From Rostratula benghalensis (taxonomy: Eukaryota > Chordata > Aves > Charadriiformes > Rostratulidae), in the NCBI GenBank assembly GCA_013399305.1, contig VXAI01000068.1, positions 2,716,500-2,780,499 on the forward strand: a DNA stretch of 64,000 bases, in the 5' to 3' direction. Within the stretch, counting starts at the first letter, position 1, and each line of letters begins with the position of its first letter. Position numbers and translations under genes: made by a program. Shown here one piece after another: positions 50,655-63,582 of this stretch. The notes below the pieces were generated by a model. That model did not search any database, was not told the DNA's origin, and worked only from the letters and a program-made list of their open reading frames with translations.

Positions 50655-53600
50655 GCAGGTGTGAGTTATGATATGGCCGATCTCCCGTCAGCGGAGAGAC
50701 TCACGCTGGCCCGTCCTCTCTCTGCTCTGTCCTCTGCGATGTGCTTTTACCTTCCTGGTGAGAAATGAAGCCCTCAGTGGGAGCACAGCAGGGTGGGTTG
50801 CAGGAAGCAAGTGGCAGAGCTGGTGGGGAGAAGGTAACAGGATTTTCTGTACAGCTCCTTCTCTGCAAATTTCCACTGGGATAAAGCGCGTTTCAGCAGC
50901 AGTGAAATTCACTGCATCTGGACTAACCTCGCAGAAGGAGGTTTTCTGTCTGCGGTATGACAGGAGAGGCACGGCCTGGAGAAAATCAATGATGAGGCAA
51001 TTGAGAGCAGTGAGCTGTTCCTCTAAAGCGCAAACTTATCACCATCTTGGGCAGATAATAAGAATCATTTCATTTACACCGTAGAAACTTGTTTGCGGCA
51101 GCAGCAGAGGTGTAATAATGGACTTTGCTTCTGGAACTGACAGCAGTGGATTGAGGTAATCCTCAGGTCCCCACATTTCCCCCCCTGTTCTATGAAAGGT
51201 CATTTTTCTTGCCTGAAACTTGAGGCCTTTTTTGAGCCTCTTGAAATCTTAAGCCTTCAGTGAAAGGGTTGCATGAACCTGTGCCCAGGAATGCCGACAC
51301 CTCCTGCCTAAAATCCAAACCTACCCCACCACATTGCCAGCAGCAGAGCATATAGAAATGGGAGCTTACAGGAACAAGGCACATACACTTTGCCAGTCTC
51401 AGTTTCCTCTCCTTGATGCTGAGAGTACAGGAGGATCTAGCTCCTGTAGCCCTCGTACACGTACTACCACTCACTCTGCTTTTGTTCTGGTGGAGCAGAA
51501 ATTTTTGACATTCTTGGGTAAAAGGTAACATTCAGCTGGGGTTATCTTTTAATTGTCCAAGTCCTGCAAGGAACTGAATGGCTGTTTAAGCGACTTAGGG
51601 ATCTCCCCAACTCCTGCACTGAATTTATCTTTTCTTTTGGAAGACCTGTTGTCAGTACAGCTGAAAACAGAGAACCCAGACTTCTCCAGCTCAGTCCTCT
51701 CTTCCTCGTGGTCTGTCATGCATTTTAGTTCAAAGAAACAGGAAGACATCATCTGGCACATAATTTTTGGCAAATACAGGAAGATGGAAAGCTGTCAGGC
51801 TCTTCCACATAGAAGTCTGAGGACAGCCTGAGGTTAAAAGCCTTTCAGAAGAGGTCAGTTCTGAAGGGTGTGCTCACTTGTAATGGGACTCTCTTGAGTA
51901 ATTTAAAGTTCCTCCTGAGATCTTAATGATCTGCCTTCAGTGGTTCCTTCTGAATGCCTGCATTTTATTACCTCCTATGAAGCTCCCAGGGCTCCCAGTG
52001 AAACTTGTTCAAGCGTTTGCAATCACACTGACCCACCCACCCATCCCCATGAAGTCATGCACAAAAACTGCAGGATGTCAAATGTCATTGGCATTTCTTC
52101 ATTGCCCCTGGAGTCCAGGATCCCTCTGCTAACCCTGACCTAAGCCCCAAGCCTTATTTATGACTTACAACTAGAGCAATGTATTTGCGTTTTATTTAGC
52201 AAAAAGCCCATGAGACCAGTTTTAAAATGAAAGCAAAAAATGCACAGGAGCCTGAATATCTGTCATTTTTGTAATGTACAAGACTCTCCAGCAAGTCATA
52301 ATGCAATTGATACGTGGCACAATCTCTGCTACAAACTAATCACGTCAAGATGGCTAAAATGGGCTGTTAATTCCTTTATATCCTTTCTTGTGTTGCCAAG
52401 GATCCATTACATTCACTTTAACTATAATAAGGATGAATTGCATAGTTATTTTAAAAAGGAAACCACTTTTATTTAATCAAAACATCTTTGGTAAAGAGGA
52501 TTTTTTGAAGTGTTTATGGTCCAGATGGATTGCATGACTATTGCTACTGTTCTTGCTGTTTCAATCATTTCACTGTTAGTGAAGTCAATGAACAAATTTT
52601 CCACCAACCAAAATAGAAATTAGATACTTGAATTAGTCCTTGACAATTAAATCAGTATTATTTGTCTTAAACATAGGGGTTTATTGCGTGTTACTATTTA
52701 ACCTAACACTAACAGCCATCAGGATGAAATGAAACATTCACAGTACTCCACTTTTTGCCTAATAAGCTTTAGAACCTCACAAGCAAAGTTATATCTCTAA
52801 CTTCTGCAGAGGTAAAACCTGCTTAAAACAAAAAGGACCAGAAATATATCCCACACTGAAAGATTTACTGTTAGGAAATCAAGTACTCCATTGGTATTGA
52901 GTCCTCATCTTGCAAATGATTGCACATACTTTTGTTTCTGTTTCTGCAGTTTTCTGCCAACATGGGACAAGAATCTGCCTGCACAGACTAAAAATGGCCC
53001 TAAAATTGCAGGACTTCCAATTACTGTGGTCCCTTGACTCATCCTCCTTATATGAGCATTGCCATGACACAAATGCGGTTTTAATCCCAAGAAAGTGAGG
53101 ATTCTGTTATTCAGAAATTTAAGCATCTATCAGGTATCATGCTTTTAGGAGTGCCCTGACTTTTTTAATATATAGAGGAAACAGAAAATCGTATTCATTT
53201 AAAAGTTCCAAGTTACTGTTCCCAGCCTGAGAACTTCAGTATCACTGGCTGCTAATGCAAAATTCAGTTGGTGGCTTTTTTTCTGTATGATTTTGGGGTT
53301 GTGCTGTAAAGTTATAAGTTTGTCTGAAGGAATTCTTCTGCTGGCACACACAAATTCTTGTATTTGCACACACTCAACTGTATCAACAAATACCAAGATT
53401 ACACATTATAATGTAAGGATTTCTCAAAGCACTTGGATACACTGGCAAATTTGTTGCCCAAGTGAAAAAAAAAAAAAACACTAGGCATTGGTTTGTACTA
53501 CATATTTGAATAATATAAATGATCTCGCAGCTGTTCCCCAAGGACATATTGCTGGTTTGTTTGGGGGCTGGTTGTTTGCTGTCGCAGTTTCCAACAGATT

Positions 53601-54898
53601 TCCTAGCAAGCTGGTCCCAAGCAAACAGAAAAGGAGTATGTGAGAAGGTTAGGTAAGGAAATGGCTTTGTACTTGCTCCTCCACTTCGCTTTTCACTCTT
53701 AGTAGTGACATATTATACCTGCACTTGTCACCATGTGAAAATTGTGGTATGATGACATTGTGGCATCTGCATTTAATTCAAATTCTAACTAAACTCACTG
53801 GGTTGAAGGGCTGTATAAACTAATGTAACTGCAGCCTGGGCTGACTACTCTTATAGCTATGGGCCTGCATTTTGCCTTATGTTGCTGGGGACTTCTTGAC
53901 TTCTGGACAGTTAATGACAAAAATTATACTGCAGTGACATTGTCACTTACAAACCAGCAAAAATATTCCAAATAAACCCCGACATCATGTGTTGATTTGA
54001 GGTTAAGCATCCACTTATTTTAATAGGTTTATTTATTTCATTAAAACCCCAGAAGCTACCATTAACACCGGACCATTGCTTTTAATCGCCTCACTTAAAT
54101 AGCATATTTGAAGCCTGCAATTGTTTTTACAATTGTTAAAACATTGGTCGTACAACTAATATCAAGAAATTATTTCTTTTTTGTACTATTTGAATTTTCA
54201 GCCTGGAAAGTGCTTGAATAGTAAGTAACATTCAAGTGAGCTGTCCCACGGAAGAGAAATTTTAATAGTTTTCTTATGCATGGCGGAGGTAGAGAATAGC
54301 TGCAGAGTCACCTAGCATTTAAAGGGAGCTGGTGGGAGCACAGCTGGCCCTGACACGTGTCACAACAAACAGACCTACCATCATACATCTAAGGTAGCCT
54401 TAGCAATGTGGTGGGCCAGCAACCAAGACAGGCATTGGCCCCTTTATGTGTCTGTTTATGCATCTGTTCACGGCGTGAAGGTGCGTTTAGTTCACTACAG
54501 AAAGGAATAGGATTCTTTCATGGACATGTTTCCATGCACTGCTCTGTGACACAGCGACCACTTTCAGGATAATCCTATTATTTTCAGCAAAATCTATTCT
54601 CATACAAATCTATATGTAAATTGTCTCCCATTTAGACACAGAAGCTGTATTTGTTTTGCTCTGCCTAGAGGAGAATATATTATTTTAGACAGAAAGTTGG
54701 TTTTGCAATATCTTGGATAAACTCCATGCTTAAACTTCCTACAAAATACACTGAGGTATAATATACTTTTTTATTTACTTGAAATAAGGCAAAGGGAAAG
54801 TTCTTGATGCCCTGTGTTGGGCATAGCACGCTCCCAGGCTGCCAGCTGGACACATGCATCCAGCAGGGGACACTTGGCTTGAATTACACGGCTACTGA
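50655..54898. other. Non-coding DNA
   Basis: Anonymous sequence with a 14-A run at 53465-53478 and a perfect 7-bp hairpin at 54118-54135 (CAATGT-type arms: CAATTGT, TTTT, ACAATTG). The 50668-51084 region is open for 138 codons on the plus strand directly after the CR1 copy, without recognised motifs. Confidence 0.5.
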
Positions 54899-55247
54899 GT
54901 TACCTTACATCAGTATTCTGCTTATTTTTTCAACTGCTCTCATTCCTTTTGGACATTATGTTGGGTAATTGAGCAGCTGTATACAACAAAAACTGGTGCA
55001 AGGAGCTCTGTAAGTTGGAGGGGCAGGGAGATGTTGATTTGGAAGATTATTACCCTGAATTTGTTATCGAAAATCAGCCAAACTTCATGCGCAGGTTCTT
55101 AGCAAGAAGCATGGAGTATGCAGAGCCACAGAGATGCAATTTATTCATGACTAGACTTTACTCTCAAGTGAAGTTAGGCTTAGGTAGGAGCACCATGCAG
55201 GTGAAGGTTGTTAAGTTATTTGACCTGTACCAGGCAGTCATTTAACA
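54899..55247 (+). CDS. Unassigned open frame, possibly an exon relic
   Basis: The frame has no stop for about 115 codons, from just after a TGA at 54896 to the TAA at 55245-55247. Its second half has a protein-like composition, including residues EDYYPEFVIENQPNF and FMRRFLARSMEYAEPQ. There is no ATG before 55087 within it, so translation from here as a single exon is unlikely. Acceptor-like ATTGAGCAG (54968-54976) and donor-like TTAG|GTAGGA (around 55182) would frame an exon of about 200 bp. I recognise no family. It could be a decayed coding exon, a processed-pseudogene piece or chance. Confidence 0.12.
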
Positions 55248-55506
55248 ATAGGTGTGGCAGAAAATCCTTCAACAAATTAATAATCAGTGGCATAATGCTT
55301 CCCTATGCTTTTCCTCATTTCTTATCTTCTTTGTAGCCCTCTTCCATGCATACAGAAGAGAAGAATTTATGACACCAGACTGAAATTCAAAACCTTGCCA
55401 AAGCTCATGCACTCGGTTGCTTTGATACCTCAAACCAGTTAATATTTAACAAATAACACTGTGACACAGGGCTTTTTTTGCTTTTGGTTAGATACTATTC
55501 CTAGAA

Positions 55507-55544
55507 GGTAAGAAGTCTAAGGTCTGGTAAGAAGTCTAAGACTT
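55507..55544 (+). repeat. 19-bp tandem duplication
   Basis: GGTAAGAAGTCTAAGGTCT and GGTAAGAAGTCTAAGACTT lie head to tail and differ only near their ends. Each copy carries a GGTAAGA word that resembles a splice donor. It is a recent-looking local duplication with no known role. Confidence 0.85.
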
Positions 55545-55559
55545 TCTGATGAGCCACGA

Positions 55560-55613
55560 TTTATAAAGTAATTTTGAGATGTAAAGCACTATATAAATGC
55601 TAAGTGTTATTAT
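55560..55613 (+). mobile_element. Ancient L3/MIR3-type LINE/SINE tail
   Basis: AAAGTAATTTTGAGATGTAAAGCACTATATAAATGCTAAGTGTTATTATTC follows the conserved end of LINE-3 and MIR3-type elements, whose consensus reads approximately AAGCGCTTTGAGAT...AAAGGCGCTATATAAATGC.AAGTATTATTATT. Only this 3' end is recognisable, as expected of elements that stopped moving before birds diverged from other reptiles. Confidence 0.65.
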
Positions 55614-56097
55614 TCATGAGTAATCAACTGAACAATTAACGTAAAGAATGGCAGTCCTCTTACTTGCACTTTTGATGTTAAATGAAGAAAGACCAATAAT
55701 ACATAATGAATGAAGATAAAGCCAAATGAATTTCTGAATTTTGTTTGTAGATGAGTACATACATCAAACGGCCATCTGCCCACATAGAAAGGATTAGTGG
55801 TCTGGTACCATTTTTATCCACAGCTGAGAAAAGAATAGAAATAAAGTATTTTTCTTCTGTAGTCTCCAGAACAAATCCGTTGTAAATACGGATGTGATAC
55901 TAGTTGTGACTCGGGATTAGAAGTATGAAGTTAGAAAGCAGAAGATACAAAGTGATATTTCAAGAGCCGTAGTGAACCTCATGAACTTTCACAGGATATA
56001 CTGAGATGACATCGATTTCCTGATCAAAACGGGTGCAATAATGAATCTGGAATTAAAAGTCAGTTTTTCCAGTGTGTTTTGAGAAGAGAAGCAGCAG

Positions 56098-56289
56098 AGG
56101 AAAGGAAAGGAAAGGAAAGGAAAGGAAAGGAAAGGAAAGGAAAGGAAAGGAAAGGAAAGGAAAGGAAAGGAAAGGAAAGGAAAGGAAAGGAAAGGNGAAA
56201 GGAAAGGAAAGGAAAGGAAAGGAAAGGAAAGGAAAGGAAAGGAAAGGAAAGGAAAGGAAAGGAAAGGAAAGGAAAGGAAAGGAAAGGAA
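56098..56289 (+). repeat. (AAAGG)n pentanucleotide array with an N
   Basis: About 38 copies of AAAGG run for 192 bp without a point change. The only ambiguous base of the window, N at 56196, sits inside. Before the N the AAAGG units start at positions ending in 1 or 6; after it they start at positions ending in 3 or 8. The phase therefore slips by two bases. This points to an assembly join or an uncertain copy number rather than a single unread base. The purine-only strand could form triplex or other unusual DNA. Reading frames rich in Lys, Glu and Arg across it are artefacts. Confidence 0.97.
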
Positions 56290-56294
56290 CTATG

Positions 56295-56336
56295 AAATTA
56301 AATTAAATTAAAAAATAAAACAAAATAAAACAAAAT
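56295..56336 (+). repeat. AAATT and AAAAT/AAAAC pentanucleotide tracts
   Basis: Directly after the AAAGG array come three AAATT units (56295-56310) and then alternating AAAAT and AAAAC (56312-56336). All three tracts have a 5-bp period, so they may have arisen from one A-rich pentanucleotide seed. Confidence 0.85.
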
Positions 56337-57814
56337 GCATCCATATGCTATAGATTTTGGCAACTCATATACAAGATGATTTGGAAAGGAAGCACCCAGC
56401 CTTGTGTGTTTATATTATCACTGAATCTTTTGGTATGTCTCAGTAAAGACCATATGCTGTATTTATTTTCAAAGTCACAGCTTAGGAGAGATTTTATAGG
56501 TCAAGCTGTTAAATACCATTTTATTTCATGGGCTGTAATTTTGAACAGTCACCTATGCACACACCAGAGTGTTTGGATTTGGCTGAATGCTAAAAGCTCT
56601 TGCTTCTAGCAGATCATGTGAAGGAAACATGATCTGTGATGTGTAGCCCGCCGGCTTTTACTGAGCTGTTTCTGGGCTTCTGATCAGAAATTCTATAGTA
56701 AAACAGATGAGGATGGTTGAATTTAGGTGAACAGAAAGTTGCTGTTGCGATGTTCCTCTGCTTTTCCTAATAATAAACTCAATTAAAGCACAATATTTAA
56801 TTTTGTAATAAAAGAATTACCTTAAAAAAGTGGTTTGTGGTACAGAAAGGGACAAAGTGGGGCAGTATTGTATTTACTCTCTTATACGATGTTCCTTCTT
56901 CACCTCAACTTAATTCTTCTCAATCAAGAATTGGTATCTTTGGGAAAGTATACACTGAATGTACATGGAGTACCATGTATGGTTGTGGTAAAACAAAACA
57001 GAGAAAAGGCTGTCAGTAATACAAAACACTGCAAATAGCATCTGGCATATTTTTTGGAAAAAAAAAAACAACAAAAAACAACCCAACACAAATCTAGTCT
57101 TCTTTGCATATTTTTTCTTGCATATTTTAATGTCATGTATTTAAATCTAAATGCTAAGTTGTATCCCACTGTGTAGTAGGATAATACGTGTCTCCTGCAG
57201 CCTTCAGAATTGGAGAAGGGTTGTAGCACTTCAGGTCCTTTCTGAACCCCACCGAATGCTATCAGCAAGTAAACAGTGTTTGTATCTCCGCAGCTAATAG
57301 CATTTCAACAGCAAAGTGGCTACTGCTCGTTTGCTGTTGAAGGAGCAGCCTGCAGACTTTATCTGAGCTGGGGAGGATGTTTAATTTATTATGTGACTAC
57401 TGTTCTCTGAATCTCTCTATTCAGCGCAGAGGGGTAAAATTTCCCTAATGTGTATTCATTGAAAATTTCTATGCGTGTGTGGTTTGATGTCAACTGGCTG
57501 TGTATCCAAGATTTACAGGAATGTGACAGAAAATACATTGTAAATACTATAGATTTTAATACATAATTCATCAGTGACATTACTTACCACAGATTTCAGA
57601 AGCCATGCAGAGTTAGGTGGCAGACATTCATATGTCTTTAAGTATATCCACAGCTACTTAAGATGAAATAGGCATTTTGAAGAATAAATAGGAAGCTGTG
57701 TGATTCAGAAATGGAGCTGCCTAGCTGATGGGAATCCACAGGAGTCCATCTTGCCAGTGTTTCCTGACTGGTCTATTCTAGACATGCTGGAGATGGGTCT
57801 GGGACAGCAGGCAG
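56337..57814. other. Non-coding DNA
   Basis: Anonymous sequence, with an A-rich stretch interrupted by C at 57058-57090. A minus-strand GTG|GTAAGT donor-like site at 57584-57592 has no visible acceptor. No exon was recognised. Confidence 0.5.
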
Positions 57815-58203
57815 AGAGGGTGAGAGAGCTGGTTTGTTCAGGAGCATGAAGAGAAGGCTGAGGGGAGTTTTCATTGCTGTCTACATCTATCTAAGGGAAG
57901 GCTAATTGGAAGGATGGAACTAGTATCTCCTTGGAGGTGCACAGTGAAAGAGGAATGGGCAACAAAGACTTGAAGAGAAATTCTGATTTGTTATTAGGAG
58001 AAAAATTTTACCCTGGAGGTGAGCAAACACTGAAACAGGTTGTCCAGAGAGGCTGTGGACTCTTAGAGACATTCAAAACCCATCTGAATATGACTTTCTT
58101 TAACATCATCTAACTTTGAAGTTGAAGCTGCTTGGCATGGGGGGTTCCACCAGTTAACTCAGAGGTCCCTTTCAACCTAAATTATTCTGTTCTGTTCCTG
58201 GGA
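57815..58203 (+). mobile_element. CR1 LINE fragment, ~390 bp, diverged
   Basis: The landmarks appear in order: GAGAGAGCTGGTTTGTTCAGGAGCATGAAGAGAAGGCTGAGGGGAG, TCATTGCTGTCTACATCTATCT, then CTGGAGGTGAGCAAACACTGAAACAGGTTGTCCAGAGAGGCTGTGGACTC and GAGGTCCCTTTCAACCTAAATTATTCTGTTCTGT. This is the most complete CR1 copy in the window but it is clearly diverged, with many changes and small gaps, so it is an old insertion. The left boundary is uncertain and could lie up to 40 bp further left. The 60-codon frame inside it is CR1 3' sequence, not a gene. Confidence 0.93.
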
Positions 58204-61200
58204 CTCATATACCTTCATCTGAAATAGCTGGGCCTAGCCATTGTCAGCAATAAGACCAAGGGAGCAGGTGAACTGGGTTCAGTAAATCGCAGATTTCCAT
58301 TTTTATTAAGATATATAAGACAGCAAAAGTATCAGTATACTTATTATCTGAGTCAACAGTAGACTTGAGTTGTCCATCCAACATGGTTAATGTAAGGCAG
58401 AGACTTCCAAAACGCCTATAAATAAACACTTCTCTATAAATATTGTCACTACATGCAGTGCTTCTCATGATGAAATGTGAAGCTTTCCAGCTTGCATTTG
58501 AATACTTTTTCAGAAATGAGAATATGAATAAATTGTATTTTCTTCCAAAATAAACCAGTTACATAGATGGTACCTCCTAAATGTGCTTGTAGGTGATCCC
58601 TATTTTAAATATTAAGTAACTGTTTCCTTTATGTTGCAGAAAATAGATCTTCATGACCATTATTATTACTGGCTGGGATCATGAGGTAGTAAAAATCCAG
58701 AAGGCTTTTCTTTTATTACCTGAAATGATGCTCAATACTGAGGCTGCTGAGCTTCTCCCTGCAAATGATTCTGAATCCACTTCCCTGTGTCGTAGGGGGA
58801 TCGGCAGTGTTAAGAGCTTCCTTTCATAATTAGTGTAAGATTATTTTTTTCTTAGATTTAGTCATACTTGTGCTCTGTCTCTTCCCCATATTTATATGTA
58901 TTTTCTTCACTTCTATGAAAAAAAAATATCTCTAAATAGCAATAGGCTCATGAGAAACAAACTTTGTGTATTAAAAGCTACTATCTCTTAGCAAGCACTT
59001 ATAAATGCTTTCATGTGTGTGTATATGGGTACATACATAAATACACACATTTTGTGTGTTTGGTTCTTTAATTGCTTTTGGTCAGCTACAATGTAAATGT
59101 CCAGTTGCTTTATTTCCCATTTTGATTATAAGACTTTCTGTTTGATAGCAGAGGATATCGCAGAGGAATAGCATCTGACAAGGTGCAAATAAAGTACCTG
59201 CACCTTTGTCAGACAGGTTTACAGTCACATGAAAACACAGAAGAGGAGTGAAAACAACTGCGCAAATGCAGGGCAGGCAGACATCTTGTTTGAGTAAAGC
59301 TGAACAGTATTATCTGACTCCTGGAATCTGGGGAGAGAGGCAGAACGTAATGTTTTGAGGGGTCCTGTGCAGGAACTAAGAGCACATCATTCACTTTTAC
59401 ATTCTGTTGATTAGACACAGTTACGGGAAAGGCACTTGGGTTTGGCATCTTTCCCTGCGCTTAACAGGCACCCAAGGTGACATCCAGGGGGATCCCAGCT
59501 GGGGTTCCAAAGTGCCTAACCACTTCCACTGGCACAGAGCGGGATGTTTATATTTTTAAGCTTTAAAGCTCTACACAAATAGGCCCAAGATTTAGCGAGG
59601 ACACAATAATTGCTTTCCTTTCAACAGCAGGTGACACATTTCCCACTGAGAAAAATATAATCCTGCTGCTTTTAGTCATAACAGGAGCAACAGGAGAAAA
59701 ATAGATGAGGAAGTGGGAAATGTCACCAGTTGTGGCTTGGAAAAGCTGTTTGCACGCATGAGCAAGCCTCAAAGTGCACAAAATCAAAACATTAATTAGC
59801 AGGTTTAAGTTTATTGTCCATGAGCCACAAGTCCCCAGATGATATTATTTAATAATTAACTGAAATCTTCCAAGTTCAGAGAATGGTGTGCACTCTTTAT
59901 TGTTCATTTTCCTTGCTGGTTTTGCCCTGGGTAGCACACCTCAACTGAGCAGCAGGAGTATCTGCGCCCCGGAGATGTGAGCATGACAGGAACTCTGACG
60001 GGCTGGTCCAGAGAGAAGATGAGCACGGCAAGGGCTTTGACACTGCTGGGCACATTTTGCAATGCAGACACATGCTCTTCTATCATTTTAATTGATGGCA
60101 GTATATTTTACCTCTCTTACTGAATATCTGATATCGATATTGGACTGCATCCCTTTCTCTGTTGTTGTTCATAGCCTGAACCCAGAGTTCATTTCAAAAC
60201 TCATTCCTAGCTCCAAACTTGGCTAGACAGCTTTTTTTCTCTGACCTTGGGGTGGTCAGAGTGCCTTCCTCCAGCAGTATAGCTGGGCTGCACGTTGGAC
60301 TGTCTCTCTAGCAGCTAATACATGCCAATGAAAATAATAATAATGTAAATTGGTGGTAGAAATGGTGAAAATTAGTCCAATATTGTCCTCCTGTGTCACT
60401 ACAAGTGAAGTGTTACCCACTGGAAAGCAGCCTGTTTTGCAAACTTTTCCAAAGCTTTGAGTGGCTGCAAATAAAAAATTGTGAAACTAATTAGTGTTCC
60501 CCTATAGATTATAAGTGAGTAAATACTTCTGGAGTTTGCAGTCATGCTCAGGAATTTCCTCTTGGTGGATATTAGTATACCTCTCATATCTTTGGTGTGC
60601 ATAACCGTTTTTAGATAAAGGTGTTAGAGTGAATCAGTGCTATAAATTAAAATTGGAGGAGGAGGATATCCTCAGATGTCCCAGGAGAATAGTACACCTC
60701 TGCATTATTCCAGCTCTGAGCCACATTTATGATGTGCCATATCTGTTAGGAGTTGAATGCCATCTTTTTTAAAACAAAAGTTTTCCCATGCAGCACCAGT
60801 AATGCTAAACAAATAATTACTAATTTGTGGAAAGCAGAAGCCTGCCCTAATTAATAACTTAGTATTAGATTTGAAAGGAGAATCTCTAATCAGGAACATT
60901 TTAGGAGGCAATCAATCTAATAGCCTTTTTAATCAAAATTTAAAAGATAAACCAATTCAATATGGCTGGAGATCAGTTGATACATCTTAGCATAGGCAGG
61001 GAAATCTGTCAAAGCAGGAAAAAATCTCTGAGGTGTCATCAGAGCCAACTTCATGACTCTGTTTTGGAAAGGGCCTCTCCAATTTCCATGACCATAACAT
61101 TAAGTCACTGGAGCTGAACTAAATACACAGTTTGAAATAGCTTATTTTTTGTACATGTGCGTGTGAGTACGTATAATGGGCATGCATACCCAGCATGTTT

Positions 61201-63582
61201 CTGGTGGCAGGTTAGGGAGATGGATGTAGTCAGACCAAAGGACTGGAAGATTGAGGACCACTTGCTTTCTTGCCAGAATGACCCAGAGAACAGGACTGGT
61301 TCAGTGACTCAGTTTGTCCCAGCACGGAGATCAGTGTGAGCATCTTGGTGACATTCTCTTGGCATCGCAGGAGAGCCTGCAAAGCCTTGCAGTCTGAAAT
61401 GGCAGGCTCATTTGCCTTCTCCTAATCCTCCCGCTGCACCACATTTACTTTGTGGCTAGACAGACACTCTCATATTCAGCATGTCCTCCTGGCCCCAGGC
61501 ATCTGATGCGTGAACACAAAGTAATATAAGGGGGAATGCAGCTATCCACAGAAACGATTGTGTCTTTCAAATATGTACAGAGGACAGTTTTGTGGGGTTT
61601 TTTTTACCTTACGTTGTATGAATGCAAATATCAAAGGAAAGGAATTCATATGGTGGGCTTCCTTGCCCCGCTTCGCCCCCGCTCTCAGAAAGAGAAAAAC
61701 AAAACTGTCCAGTACATAGGAAGGAATGAGGAGACAAATTTGAAAATTTGCCAAAAGTCCAGAGGCATTTCAGAAATCTCCAAGGGAGCAGAATGAGCAT
61801 AATCTCATTAAAATCTCATTAGGTGCCTATCTGTATCTTTAGAAGTTTAAATGCCCCTTCCAACCTTGTGCTGTTTTGATTCCTCTGTGATTTTTGTTTC
61901 TCCCTCCAACAACTGGTGTGACACAGGCAAGAGTTGCTGGTCTGACAGACCCGGGCCATACTGAGCTCTGAGATACACTTGGTTAAGTGACCACTGAAGG
62001 GTTGGGCATAATCTGAAATCCTACCCTGAGCATCCTCATCAGGGGAAACCACAGGAGGTGGGATGCATTGGGATGCAGGTCCAGGGTCTTTTCTGCAGGG
62101 TGGCTGTTTTAGCTGCACCCCAGGGTCATGGAGGAGTTGTTCCCTTCTAAGACCCTATTCCTTCACTGCTACTGCAAAAACCTCTCAGTCAAACAGCTTT
62201 GCTTTACAAGACTCAATTATAAAGAGTGGTTGGAAGAAAGGGAGGTGAGACAAGAGAAATGGCTCTGCTTACCAGCAAAACTTTTGGGCGCTTCCCTTCC
62301 CTTCAAGTCTCCAGCCATGAAGTGCTGAGACATTTTCCTGCTCAGAGTGTCTACCCTGCTTTCATAGCGTGCCACCACTCTCCACATCCCAATACTGAGC
62401 TTGTGACACTTGAGGTTGTGACAAAATTTCCATTGAGTCCCATATGACCAGAGGATAGTACTGCCTCACAGTGATGGTGTTTGATATCCAAGCAGAAACA
62501 GTTGGAAAAGAGAAGAGGAGAAAGGATACTGTTCAGTGTAAGGGCTTGTTCTTTGAGAGAGGGGGTTGCTGAAGTACACACAATGTGCATTTATATAGAA
62601 GTAATTGGAAAGCTTTATACTGACTAGCGTGCTTTTGTTCTTAAAGCTTTTGTAGATGATTTATGAAAAGTGTTATTTCTATTACTTGGGCATATGAAAA
62701 GAAGCAAATTATCTTATTACATTATGTGGACAGTCAAAAGAAGAGTTAAATGGACCATATGACTTTCTCTTAAAACACTAATTTTCTTGTGTTGTCTTTA
62801 ATTTCCTCGATAATGAAATGTTCACAAGAGCCACTGGGTATTACTGTATGAAAGATAAATTAGATCATTCCCGTTAGATGTAAATCCTCTCCTAGACTTG
62901 TCATCAGGATATGATTACTGTAAATTTCTCTATACATGTGAAATGCCAATCCCTGAAAAAATTTCCTGTTGGAAAACAAGAGATTTTCAGAGTCTTTTCA
63001 TTTAAATACTGTCAAGTTGATGGCTATGGAAATGCTTTTTAAATGAATGATTAAGGAGTGTATCTAAAGTTTGAAAATTGCTTTTCCTCCCCTGAATAAG
63101 TTTAATTCTGCAGTATCAATGAGAATTGCAGATGCTCAGCACTTTTCACAGTGAAGCCGAGGAAGATTACACGAGTATGGCTGAGTGGGTACAATGGTTT
63201 TATGACTACCTTGGTGTCTCTAACACCTTGAAACCCATACTTCCCTGGTGGGCTTCTCTTCATGTGCAAAGTGAGACCTGAGCAGTTCCTCCCATTTCTG
63301 CAGGCTTCCTGTGTGAGCTGGACCCCTGTGAGACCTGCCCCACTGCTGCTCTATGTACTGACTGCTCGGGGCTCTGCCTCCGCTGGGAAACAGGGCAGAG
63401 CCATCAGGACTAATCTACCTTTGCCATAATAATAAACACATGAAATGCATGTTAGTATAGCTCATCGAGATTTGAAAGGCAATGCACCCTTTATTCCATA
63501 GCACTTTTTTTGTGATGGGATCTTTCTTAACATCTAAAGTTTTTTAAAGTTGTGTTGTTTTTACTTTTCTTCTGTGGTTTAA
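58204..63582. other. Non-coding DNA
   Basis: Anonymous sequence with a TG/CA inverted repeat (59016-59024 against 59041-59049) and an (AAT)n tract (60331-60344). Open frames of 60-99 codons occur on both strands without recognised motifs or paired splice sites. Confidence 0.5.
59016..59049. repeat. 9-bp inverted repeat of TG/CA words
   Basis: TGTGTGTAT at 59016-59024 pairs exactly with ATACACACA at 59041-59049 across a 16-base loop. It probably reflects two short TG/CA microsatellites of opposite strand. Confidence 0.7.

Larger units (their letters stand above)
55248..56097. other. Non-coding DNA with L3/MIR3 tail and duplication
   Basis: Holds the 19-bp duplication at 55507-55544 and the old LINE/SINE tail at 55560-55613. 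Otherwise anonymous. Confidence 0.5.

Noticed and set aside
56072..56311. Lys/Glu/Arg-rich open frames of 75-79 codons
   Set aside because: Simple translation of the AAAGG array, whose period-5 sequence happens to lack stops. It also spans an N.
57931..58113. 60-codon frame at 57.9-58.1 kb
   Set aside because: Part of the CR1 3' region, with no link to the CR1 polymerase frame.
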